DNA of 64,000 nucleotides from Ensifer sp. IC4062 (GTDB taxonomy: Bacteria; Pseudomonadota; Alphaproteobacteria; Rhizobiales; Rhizobiaceae). A model generated the notes under the pieces. That model saw only the letters and a program-made list of their open reading frames with translations. It made no database searches and had not been told where the DNA came from. A program made the position numbers and the translations under genes. The stretch spans positions 1-64,000 of the forward strand of contig NZ_JADYVD010000013.1 in the NCBI RefSeq assembly GCF_020193575.1. The letters are read 5' to 3'. This document shows, piece after piece, positions 56,519 to 64,000 of the stretch (positions are counted from its first letter, which is position 1; each line of letters starts with the position of its first letter).

Positions 56519-57777
56519 TCAATTTCCCCGATAGGCGGACGGAAAAATAATGTCCTGATCGACGAGCACATTAAATTTGTAACCTGGTCGAATACGAATT
56601 GTCGGCTGAACGTTCAGGTTCTTCGAGATCGTCTGTTCCGCGACGCGACCAAAGCTCTCGGCGAAATTGCGTCCGGCGGCGTCGGACGCCGTCTCCTGTG
56701 TCGCGAGGGTCGAGCTCTGCGGCAGAGACATGTCGATCCCGGTTCCGATCAGCGCCGCCGATCCGAAGGTCCGCCAGAGATGACGGTCGACCTTGTCAGC
56801 GAAGCCGCCATAACCCTCGGCGTCCGTGCCGGCCATGTCGCCCGATCTGCAGGGTTGACCCGTTTGGAAAGATGAGATCGGTCCAGACGACCAGCACCCG
56901 CTCCTGACCGAAGGATACCTTCGAGTCATATCGGCCGAACAGCTTGGCGCCTTGCGGGATGAGGAGCCGGTATCCCGTCGCACTGTCATAGACATTCTAG
57001 CTGACCTGCGCGGTGATGCGTCCAGGTAGGTCGGAGTTGAGGCCGGTGATCAATGTCGCCGGGATGACCGAGCCGCGCTTCAGTTCATAGGGCGACATCT
57101 GCGGCACGAACTTGTTCGGCAGGTAGCCGAGATTCCTTTATGTCCTGATTAAAGAAGTCCTCCTTCGAGATCTGGCCGTTCTGATCGACATTCTGTCCCA
57201 TGAGCCCGGATTTCATCGCGGCTGCGTAGAGGTCCGATGTGTTGTTTGCTGTCGCTGTCGCATTCTGTCGGCTGGGATCCGTCGCCTTCGCCGTCGTCTC
57301 GACATCCGAGACGTCAACCTTCAGCGGTGAATCGAGCGCTGTCGCACGGGCCTGAAGGCGCGCCATTCTCTGGCGCTGGGCCTCGCGGATATACTGCTCG
57401 TCCTGCTCGCGCTTCAGTCGGGCCTTCCACTCCTCTTCGGACTCGAGCCTGGCCGTCGTACCTCCCGTTCCGCCAGGCGGCGCTCGATAACCGGCTCCTG
57501 TTTCTCGACCTTCTGCTCGGGTGACCGGCGTCGGCTGGAAGGTCTCACGTTCGACTGGCTCGCCTATAATACCGTCCGTCACGCCACGTTTAAGTTGGTC
57601 GCCGAAGCTGGTGGCCGGCGTATCGTCTGCTCGCCCGTCCGTGCAGGCGTCAAGACCGCAATGTGCCACGGCCGTCGCTGCCTCGTCGCCGAACAGTTCG
57701 ATCGCTGCGTCCGCGGTGCTCTCCGGGTCCGACAGGGCTGGTAAGATCGCCTTCGTCATCGCTATCTCCCTGATCAC
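56519..57777 (-). pseudogene. trbI: Decayed trbI (mating-pair formation protein)
   Basis: Most of TrbI/VirB10 can be followed on the minus strand: SFGDQLKRGVTDGIIGEP, FQPTPV, EWKARLKREQDEQYIREAQR, LYAAAMKSGLMGQN, PNKFVPQMSPYELKRGSVIP, ATLITGLNSDLPGRITAQVS, a TAG stop in place of Glu (at about 56998), NVYDSATGYRLLIPQGAKLF, and FADKVDRHLWRTFGSAALIG. There is a frameshift near 57120 and the nonsense codon. The usual N-terminal membrane segment is replaced by an unrelated stretch (MTKAILPALSDPESTADAAI), so the 5' end is also rearranged. No other trb gene is present in the window. Confidence 0.75.
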
Positions 57778-57961
57778 TGCTTCTCAGGCGCTGGGGATGC
57801 TACGCTCATTTGAGCGTTGCGCAAACGATCCCGTTTATGCAACGGTTGCACGGAAGACAAAAACGCATTTAGTAGATAATGAAGGCTGAAATTTCTGATT
57901 GCGGCAGGAAACAGGGAAAATCCTTCTTTATCAGCGTGCCGCAACGGAACTCTGCCAGGCG

Positions 57962-58195
57962 CTAATACCAGCGAGCGGTGATCATGGCACGAAGCGGATA
58001 CTCTTTCGGTCGGACGTGGACCTGCTGCTGTCCTACGTTTAGCGATCGAGTGATGCGCCGAGCATTATGCGCCAGGGGCTCGACTTCTCCTATGAAGTGC
58101 ACGTGACCCGGCATGAGCGATATCGGCGCCTCGTCGTCATTAGGGCGCTGAATGTCGTGCTGGAGTGGGGAAGGACTAAACGCACCCAGTTTCAT
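57962..58195 (-). CDS. Small orphan protein, last gene of the protease-nuclease operon
   Basis: The 77-residue protein starts at ATG 58195, 11 bases after the nuclease stop (a TTG at 58216 would overlap it). It reads MKLGAFSPSPLQHDIQRPND then DEAPISLMPGHVHFIGEVEP and ends RPKEYPLRAMITARWY. It looks like a folded beta-rich protein and its codon pattern is not shadow-like. I know no family. Its place at the end of a coupled operon makes it a candidate immunity protein or regulator for the nuclease, which is inference only. Confidence 0.5.
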   Translation of the reverse strand: MKLGAFSPSPLQHDIQRPNDDEAPISLMPGHVHFIGEVEPLAHNARRITRSLNVGQQQVHVRPKEYPLRAMITARWY

Positions 58196-58205
58196 CACTA
58201 CCCCG

Positions 58206-59138
58206 TCAGCGTTCAAGAATGATCTGATCCGCCGAATTTACTCTTATTTCGACTTGGGGGCCTGCTTGCGCCATCACGTCGATCGCCTTGAATGCCGCGA
58301 GATCTAGCCCTGTGTCGATCTCAATCGCCTCCACGCTTACCTGAGTGTCCTCGAAGTCGCCAAATACAAACCGCGACCGCTGCGGACGGGGCATAAAGCT
58401 CGTTTGCGAGCGGCGGTACGCAATAGCAGTCGGGGCCCTGGTCCGGGCATGGGTGAACGCGACAATTTTCCAGAAAGCTACGGGAACCTTTACTCCATAG
58501 TAGACCGGGTCTTCTGCAGTCAATACTGGCCCAGTGATCACAGATATCCGTAGGTTTTCGCGATCAGTGTTATCGAGTATGTAGCTCTCGAGGTCGAGCC
58601 AGACACCCGCGTTGAAGTTTTGTTGCTGCGGAGCGGCATTGGTTACGTGAAAGGTGTCGGCGTCTGCTTGCTTTGCAGTTCCCGGGTCGCCCCAGTTCGG
58701 ATCTTCGCGCCGTGTCATGTGCCCGCGACTGAAAAAACCGCGGGACGCGTCGCCGTAGACCTCTCTAATAATCTGAAGGTCAAGATCGATCCGCGGGTCT
58801 TTTCGCCATGCGTCCGTTCGCTCGACGTCCCGGTTGGACTGGGATCCATCGATGTTCACGGCGCTGAATAGCGGCAGTTTCCGTGACTTGGACATTACCA
58901 CGGAGAAGTGGGTGTACTTCAACTCATACGGCAACGCTCCATCGCGAGCGGCTTCCGGAAGGAGCGTTATGACATCTTCGCTCCAGTCCCTGAGCCCGGG
59001 TAGTGGCAACGACTTCTGCCCGGACACGAAGTCGGCCTGATATCCATCACGTTCTGCGTAACTTTCGATCGACCAGACGGTGTTGACCACCCTGAACGTG
59101 GACACGGTTTGGGGTGCGGGACCGAACGATTTGGCCAC
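58206..59138 (-). CDS. DNA/RNA non-specific endonuclease (EndoG/NUC1 type)
   Basis: The 310-residue protein has the beta-beta-alpha-metal nuclease fold. LKYTHFSVVMSKSRKLPLFS and VNIDG (72-98) are the core strands before the active site. FSRGHMTRREDPNWG (136-150) has the catalytic RGH with His140; the usual DRGH Asp is Ser137. FHVTNAAPQQQNFNAGVWLD (163-182) carries the metal-binding Asn and is followed by LESYIL. The TNAAPQ...N..W..LE pattern is typical. No signal peptide is seen, so it would act inside the cell unless exported. AGGAG precedes the ATG. It is the third gene of the operon, after the protease and the small inhibitor-like gene. Confidence 0.85.
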   Translation of the reverse strand: MAKSFGPAPQTVSTFRVVNTVWSIESYAERDGYQADFVSGQKSLPLPGLRDWSEDVITLLPEAARDGALPYELKYTHFSVVMSKSRKLPLFSAVNIDGSQSNRDVERTDAWRKDPRIDLDLQIIREVYGDASRGFFSRGHMTRREDPNWGDPGTAKQADADTFHVTNAAPQQQNFNAGVWLDLESYILDNTDRENLRISVITGPVLTAEDPVYYGVKVPVAFWKIVAFTHARTRAPTAIAYRRSQTSFMPRPQRSRFVFGDFEDTQVSVEAIEIDTGLDLAAFKAIDVMAQAGPQVEIRVNSADQIILER

Positions 59139-59190
59139 GTTTTAGCTCCTAAGAGGTGAGATGGAGTGCTCTTGAAAAAAATAGGCCGAA

Positions 59191-59442
59191 TTACCGGCCC
59201 ACTTTCACCTTCGTATCGGGGGCGGAGTACCGTCTCGTCGGGAAGCTCCGCCATCCCTTGATAGATTGAGTGGCCGACTTGATCGCCGCCTCGTCCCCCT
59301 CGATCAGAAGGGATGACGGCTTTTCGTCGACGACCGAAATCCCGCGGGTCTTGACCATCCGTTTGACAGCCTTGCCAGAAGGAGCACTGTCATTTTCCTT
59401 TCGCAGGATTACCTGCTGAATGACTGTATCGCTCATGTTCAT
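59191..59442 (-). CDS. Small protein, likely I9-type inhibitor/propeptide of the adjacent subtilase
   Basis: The 83-residue protein (MNMSDTVIQQVILRKENDSA, then PSGKAVKRMVKTRGISVVDE, KPSSLLIEGDEAAIKSATQS) has the beta-alpha-beta-beta-alpha-beta order of peptidase inhibitor I9/subtilisin propeptide domains: strand, helix after SGKAV, strands around ISVV and SSLLIEG, helix DEAAIKSATQS. No signature residue proves it. Its start overlaps the protease stop by ATGA, so it is translated with the protease. Known I9 proteins fold and inhibit subtilases, sometimes in trans. Here that would be a natural lock on the protease. Confidence 0.6.
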   Translation of the reverse strand: MNMSDTVIQQVILRKENDSAPSGKAVKRMVKTRGISVVDEKPSSLLIEGDEAAIKSATQSIKGWRSFPTRRYSAPDTKVKVGR

Positions 59443-60953
59443 CCTTGACCGGGCAACCCGAAGCCCTCGTAGTCTCGACCAAAACCCACAGCACGTGCGG
59501 CTTCGAACAAAGCGTCGGTAAGCGCCCTGCTGCGGTTTTCATCTATCTGTTGAAATATAGTATTGTTCGACGCCAAAAGGAAGGCTGCGTAGCCCGCGAC
59601 GGTGGGAGTCGCCATGGACGTGCCGCTCATCGGTCCATAGGTAGCTCCCGGCAAGGTGGACACGACCCCCACGCCAGGCCCAGTCAGGTCTATTTGCGGG
59701 CCAAAATTCGAAAATGCCCCTACGAAGCTGTCGTTAGCCCCGAACGGAGCCGCAATGTCCAGAGCTTCGGTCGAGTCCTGCGGAAACGAGTCCCGCCGGC
59801 CCATGGCGGACACAGCGATGCAGAATGGAAGAGCGGCCGGGAAGCTGACAGGCTTTCGCCCATCGTTTCCAGCTGCTGCAATAACTATGACGCCTCTGCT
59901 CAAAGCGGAGCCGATGGCTGCGCGAACGGCCTCATCCTCGGCTCCGCCTCCGAGACTGAGGTTGATTATGTGGCAACCGTCCTGAACAGCCCGGTCGATA
60001 GCGTTCATTATATCGTAGTTTATCGCCCCCTCTCCCGAGTGCGGAAAAACCCGATAGCTCCTGAGGGTGACGCCGGGAGCAATGCCCGACAACGGGATGT
60101 CGGCTGTAGGCCTTGCCCCCACGATGCCTGCGACGTGAGTACCGTGTTCGCCGTCGACCGCCGCTGGACCCCACTCGTCGATACAGCCGGGGTCGTCGCG
60201 GGTTTCCTCAGAAACCATGTTCGCGCCGCCAGAAACGTTCGGCAGCAGCGGATGGTCGCGGGCAATTCCAGTATCAACTATGCCGACGATCACATTTGTG
60301 CCAGCGTCTACAGGTATTCCCGCACGAAAGCGGTTCAAGGCCAACGAAGCCCGGCGGAGATCGACAGACTCCAACGCCACGGTTGCGTTTGAAACCAGTT
60401 CGTAGCGGCGAGCGGAGTGTCCCCAGTAAGTCGGAGGTCCGTAGACGTATATGCGATCAAGGGACGTGCCCTTGGCAATTCGAAGGCGTACCCGCCCCTG
60501 GTCGTCGGAGATACCCTCGTCCCCTGCTTTTCTTCGGAAGTTTGTGAATGCGATGACCTGAGCGCCGGGGATCGGATTGCCGTCCTTGTCCTTTACAAAA
60601 AGGTTGGTCGCTGCCGATCGAGTGGTGCGCACCGAGGCCGAAGCTTCGCGGAGAATACGATGCTGCATTTTCATAGTGCGATAACGGACGACCGGAACGA
60701 TCTTGAGGTCTGGTTCCTCAATTCGAAGCGCTAGCTCGGCTTCCGGAGTCATCTCCACAAGCCGCGGCCCATCGGCGCTGACGTAATCAAGGAGCTCGAT
60801 TCCAGCCTCAGGCGAAATTGGTGCCGCCATGGCGACACCCCGCCTGCCTGCCGCACCCGGAATTGTGGGACGAAGGCTCGCGGCCCTTTCGAGCGTTGCC
60901 GATCTGAAGCCGTACGAAGGAAGAACAACGTATTGTTTGCGCAAGGGGATCAC
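59439..60953 (-). CDS. Subtilisin-like serine protease (S8) with N-terminal carboxypeptidase-regulatory-like domain
   Basis: The 504-residue protein has no signal peptide. Residues 1-110 are a mixed segment (possibly a poor propeptide). Residues 115-175 form an Ig-like carboxypeptidase-regulatory-like domain (NLFVKDKDGNPIPGAQVIAF, RVRLRIAKG). Residues 215-504 are the S8 protease with the triad intact: Asp227 in IVGIVDTGIA, His270 in GEHGTHVAG, and Ser446 in MSGTSMATPTVAG. The oxyanion Asn363 is in AAAGNDG. It probably works in the cytosol, since no export signal is visible. It heads a four-gene operon with an I9-like protein, a nuclease and an orphan. Confidence 0.9.
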   Translation of the reverse strand: MIPLRKQYVVLPSYGFRSATLERAASLRPTIPGAAGRRGVAMAAPISPEAGIELLDYVSADGPRLVEMTPEAELALRIEEPDLKIVPVVRYRTMKMQHRILREASASVRTTRSAATNLFVKDKDGNPIPGAQVIAFTNFRRKAGDEGISDDQGRVRLRIAKGTSLDRIYVYGPPTYWGHSARRYELVSNATVALESVDLRRASLALNRFRAGIPVDAGTNVIVGIVDTGIARDHPLLPNVSGGANMVSEETRDDPGCIDEWGPAAVDGEHGTHVAGIVGARPTADIPLSGIAPGVTLRSYRVFPHSGEGAINYDIMNAIDRAVQDGCHIINLSLGGGAEDEAVRAAIGSALSRGVIVIAAAGNDGRKPVSFPAALPFCIAVSAMGRRDSFPQDSTEALDIAAPFGANDSFVGAFSNFGPQIDLTGPGVGVVSTLPGATYGPMSGTSMATPTVAGYAAFLLASNNTIFQQIDENRSRALTDALFEAARAVGFGRDYEGFGLPGQG

Positions 60954-62759
60954 CGATCTATTCGAGAAAAGCGAATGCAGGGGAGAGCGAACTATAAGGC
61001 TAGTGACAATTTACTAATGCACGATAAACTTGTCTAGAGTTAGGACTGCAGCCCGGTAACACTGACAAGACATCAAAGGTACTGTGCCCTTTAGCGGACC
61101 TCACGAAGAAGTTCTGGACTTCATGCAGGACCCTGAGCGCCATCGACGTCTCCGGCTTGAATAAGATGAACAATCTGAACAACTCTTGGCTACCGGGGTT
61201 TGAGGGGGCGTGGCATGGAAGATGCTTTAAACGGGACCGGCGGTGCGAAGACACCGCCGCGCAACCCTGCTCAAGACAAGGCTTGGTCGAAGGCGCACCC
61301 CCACCATAAGGAGGCTGGCTTACGGCCCCCTGGTGATCAGTCTTTGATCGCCTGCCGATGAGAAAAGACAGGGCGACTTCTTGATGCGGAACTCAGGGGT
61401 CGTGGCTGGCATTTCTAACGAGTGCAGTATGTCGATTCCTTATTAGAGGATGTTAAAAGAAGCCGATATTGCCGGGGCATCATCTCAGCGATCGGGACCT
61501 TGCCTCCAAGCTTAACCTTGGCCGAACCCCAGTACGCAAAGCGCTTATCCGACTTGCGGCGGAGGGCAGGCAGTCCCCCTTTGCAGCGTAACGTCGAACC
61601 TCTTCCCGGCGGTTGCCTTGACCTCGGCCCAGTTGACCGAAAGGTGGTCCTCGATAAGGTCGTGCGTTTCCTTTTTCGCAACTCTTGCCCGCTCCCATGA
61701 GGCGGGCGCCACGTGGGGCTTCGATGGCTGCGATTGCATCGTCGGCCACTCTTTTATGGGCTCCAGCGGGTCTCCGAAACGTCTCGAAGCCGGGCGGGTG
61801 GATGTCGATGTGGTAGTTGCGGCGCTGCGGCTTGGAATATTGATCCTAACCAACCAGGTAGGGCGATCCCGCGCCGTGAGACGGAGGACGGCATGCTGCG
61901 CCGACAACTGCAGGATACGGCGGGTGGAGCCGGTCTTGGACTCGGACCCGATCAGGTACTTCTGCCCGACGCCGAGTCTATTCTGGGACGTGGTGGATTT
62001 GCCGAAAACTCTTTTCTCAGAAGATGCGATCTGACGCCGACCGGACATGTTGCTATCGCTCCTTCGTTCGCTCTATTGGCACCTACGACGTCGTGGCCGG
62101 CGGCTCCTGCCGGGGAATTGCAAAAACCGTGCCAAACTGCAGAGAAGCAGTCGCAGAAAAAATACTCTTCATCTTATTCAATGGTTTAGCTCCGAGTGCG
62201 GCAAGAAGCCCCCGGCCGAGGCCACCGTGTCGTATGCTCGACAAGCTACGACAGCTCGTGTCGGCTCTACGGCTTCTTCCTGGGAGACCGGCAGGAATAC
62301 TACGCAGGTGAGCGGGATGCCTGCCTCATTTAACCCCCGCGCCATCGGTGGAGGTCGAGCGCAGGCGCGGTGTTACCAACCCGCAGCAATGGATATTAGC
62401 GCCTCAGGATATCAAACCTCGTGTTGAGCAGCGGCAGTGCGTTCCAAATCAGGATGGGCAGGGTCGGCTATGCCCCCGGCAATTTGCTGGCCAGCTGGCT
62501 GGTTCCGACCAGCGGCCGGGCCGAGCCTCTGGCGTTTGGTCCATAGTGGACAGCGAAGCACGACATTGTGATGCAACCGCCGTCTTCGAGGCGGTTCAGC
62601 GACCCCCCCCCAGCGATGTCAAATGGACTTGGAAATCACATCTCCGCCTGTTGCGCTCAATATAGACTACGTTACCAACGCGAATCCGACGCATCTCCTG
62701 TAGGTAGGAGTTCAGTGTCAATGCCGCCGTAAATTTGCCCAATTATGCCGACTGGGTCG
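60954..62759. other. Large gap with one weak, damaged minus-strand frame
   Basis: About 1.8 kb. The best candidate is a minus-strand frame at 61545-62048, read in pieces (HAVLRLTARDRPTWLVRINI, HDLIEDHLSVNWAEVKATAG, then in other frames SDKRFAYWGSAKVKLGGKVP). The pieces look mildly coding but jump frame and match no family I know. A + frame at 61215-61361 (48 residues, MEDALNGTGGAKTPPRNPAQ) is too short to judge. The rest holds nothing I can support. The subtilase promoter should lie near 60960-61060. Confidence 0.35.
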
Positions 62760-63123
62760 TCATGGAGAGATGGCCGTTTTTCGGCGGCCGTTCTTGGGTT
62801 TCGGCGGCGGGGTAAAGGCTGGCGGAGTGATCAGCGCTTTCGAGTGGACATGCTCCGGCATGAGCTCGGCACCCTGACGCAGACGAGAGCTTGATCCCTC
62901 GATCTGCACGACGACGGCATGGTGCAGAAGCCTGTCGAGTAGCGCGGTGGCAACGACCGGATCGCCGAAGACATCGCCCCATTCGGCAAAGCCGCGATTT
63001 GAGGTGAGGATCATTGCGCCGCGTTCGTAGCGGGCGTTGAGGAGTTGGAAGAACAGATTGCCGCCGCCGGCGATGACCGGCAGATAGCCGATCTCGTCGA
63101 CGATCAGCAGGCTACAGCGGCTC
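62760..63123 (-). pseudogene. istB: C-terminal fragment of an IS21-family helper ATPase (IstB)
   Basis: On the minus strand the frame reads SLLIVDEIGYLPVIAGGGNL, FFQLLNARYERGAMILTSNR, GFAEWGDVFGDPVVATALLD, RLLHHAVVVQIEGSS and a C-terminal tail. This is the Walker B to C-terminal half of IstB, the ATPase that assists IS21 transposases. The N-terminal half with Walker A is missing. It is cut off at about 63123, just where the inverted-repeat element starts, so that element may have inserted into or replaced the rest of the IS. Confidence 0.75.
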
Positions 63124-63145
63124 CGGCTTTACTGAATCGGTGGGA

Positions 63146-63281
63146 ATTGAACTAACCCGCTGCCGCGGGAGAGGTGGTATTTGGAGGCGCGGTCTCCTGG
63201 TGGGACGTTGGGGTGTTGAGAACCAACCCCTGACCAGGAGACCGATCGATGACCGACGTCCCGGCAGCGGGTTAGTTCAAT
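63146..63281. repeat. 136-bp nested inverted-repeat element (MITE-like or cruciform)
   Basis: The outer arms begin ATTGAACTAACCCGCTGCCG (63146-63170) and are complementary to 63259-63281 (23 of about 25 bases, one 2-base bulge). Inside lie perfect 11-base arms GGTCTCCTGGT (63191-63201) and ACCAGGAGACC (63233-63243), and a loop with GGGGT...ACCCC. The unit can fold into one long hairpin. It contains no gene and borders the cut istB fragment, so it may be a non-autonomous element. It is not the RIME family as I remember it. Confidence 0.65.
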
Positions 63282-63313
63282 CACGCCTTCCGAGGGCGCA
63301 ATCCGCAATATCA

Positions 63314-63348
63314 GAAAGAAAAGCGCACTCAGCGAGCGCTTTTCTTTC
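63314..63348. terminator. Perfect 13-base-pair hairpin, possible bidirectional terminator
   Basis: GAAAGAAAAGCGC (63314-63326) and GCGCTTTTCTTTC (63336-63348) are exact complements around a nine-base loop. A-rich and T-rich arms on both sides of a short GC core resemble a bidirectional terminator. It could also be an insertion scar. It lies between the inverted-repeat element and the dead gene at the right edge. Confidence 0.5.
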
Positions 63349-63419
63349 AACACTGCGCCGCAGAAAAGCGGAAACTACACAGCATCATCAAAGACGTGCG
63401 GATAGTTCACGGGCGACCC

Positions 63420-64000
63420 GAGAAACGTCGCATGCGCTTAGACCTTCGGCCGGTTCGCATGCGCCAGTCTTCTTTGAGCCGCGATGCGGAACGGCGCATT
63501 CAATGCGCCGTTTCCCGCATACGAACGTCTCCTTTCTACGATCTCGAAGAAGAAGCCCTCGCCGAAGGTGCGGCTATAGATCTGGAAGTATTCGCCGTGA
63601 TCATCACGGTCGTAGTGGATGCTCGCGGCTCTGAGCCTGTCGGAGAACTCCGGCTCCAGACCGAAGCGGGCTTCCAGATCGTCGTCTTTCGGTTGTCGAC
63701 GCCATTCATCGTCAGTCGGAAGCCTCGGCTGGCAGTGCTTTCGACAGCCTGGCTGCGGACCAGACCGCCGGGGTCAACGACGTCAATCATAGCGTGCGCT
63801 TTGTATCGAAGATCGAGGTGTAGAACAGCAGCCACGTCAGCATCTCGTCATATCGTGTGGTCTGGGCCAAATGATCGATGCGGGTTAAACCGGCAGTTTC
63901 ACTCGATCGTGCGATTTTCGCCGAGACAAATTCCTGATCCCAGACCGATGCCAAGACAGCAGAGTCATCGAGGAAATAGATAGCGCTGTTTCCCACGCCC
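63420..64000 (-). pseudogene. Decayed sugar-isomerase/HPPD-like (3-dehydroshikimate dehydratase type) gene, runs off the edge
   Basis: From the right edge the minus strand reads NSAIYFLDDSAVLASVWDQE, then GLTRIDHLAQTTRYDEMLTW, the start of the C-terminal 4-hydroxyphenylpyruvate-dioxygenase-like (VOC) domain. After a frameshift come MIDVVDPGGLVRSQAVES and FRLTMNGVDNRK. After a deletion DDLEARFGLEPEFSDRL follows, and then DDHGEYFQIYSRTFGEGFFF and EIVERR. This is the metal-site half of two-domain QuiC-like enzymes of aromatic acid metabolism. At least two frameshifts and a deletion (the VOC central part with a metal His is missing) make it dead, and the TIM-barrel half would lie beyond the window. 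Confidence 0.65.

Overview
This window looks like part of a symbiotic plasmid of a nodulating alphaproteobacterium, most likely Rhizobiaceae (Sinorhizobium/Ensifer or Rhizobium type). Three things support this: a complete nod-box-driven Nod factor operon, genes behind type III secretion tts boxes, and a Ti/Sym-type conjugation region (traCDG / oriT / traAFBH). The order nodABCIJ-nolO-noeI-noeE-y4hA resembles what I remember of the pNGR234a host-specificity locus. That comparison is from memory, not from an alignment.

Layout. 1-8.1 kb: debris (a dead GNAT/DUF1778 toxin-antitoxin pair, a dead IS5-family transposase, a chemoreceptor tail) around a nod-boxed DUF3846-like gene, a Gfo/Idh/MocA oxidoreductase, a TauE-family permease and hemN. 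8.3-20.7 kb: the Nod factor operon. nodABC build the acylated chitin backbone, nodIJ export it, nolO carbamoylates it, and noeI, a NolL/NodX-like acyltransferase and noeE are predicted to methylate, acetylate and sulfate fucose. A CaCA-type cation antiporter closes the block. The fucosyltransferase and GDP-fucose genes are not in this window. 21-23 kb: a NopM-type LRR/NEL ubiquitin ligase effector with a tts box. 23-30 kb: a ROK regulator divergent from an ABC importer, TIM-barrel isomerase and inositol-phosphatase-family operon, probably for a phosphorylated sugar or cyclitol. 30.6-32 kb: a second tts-boxed gene, a repeat-containing putative effector. 33-36 kb: a secreted GDPD-type phosphodiesterase and a secreted unknown protein, divergent from a decayed second copy of the solute-binding gene that keeps the same operator-like sequence.

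36-45 kb is plasmid accessory DNA: dead Toprim and integrase genes, ArdC, a dead merR-merB-merA module, DUF736, and a Phd antitoxin with a toxin stopped by one nonsense codon. 45-54.5 kb is the conjugation region with a nuclease and a WGR protein. 54.5-57.8 kb holds a DUF433 antitoxin with a frameshifted PIN-like toxin, a small XRE regulator and a dead trbI. 58-61 kb is a compact operon encoding a subtilisin-like protease, a small I9-inhibitor-like protein, an EndoG-type DNA/RNA nuclease and a small orphan protein. This is the best candidate for an undescribed system (a protease-controlled nuclease). 61-64 kb is debris: an istB fragment, a strong inverted-repeat element and a decayed dehydroshikimate-dehydratase/HPPD-like gene that runs off the end.
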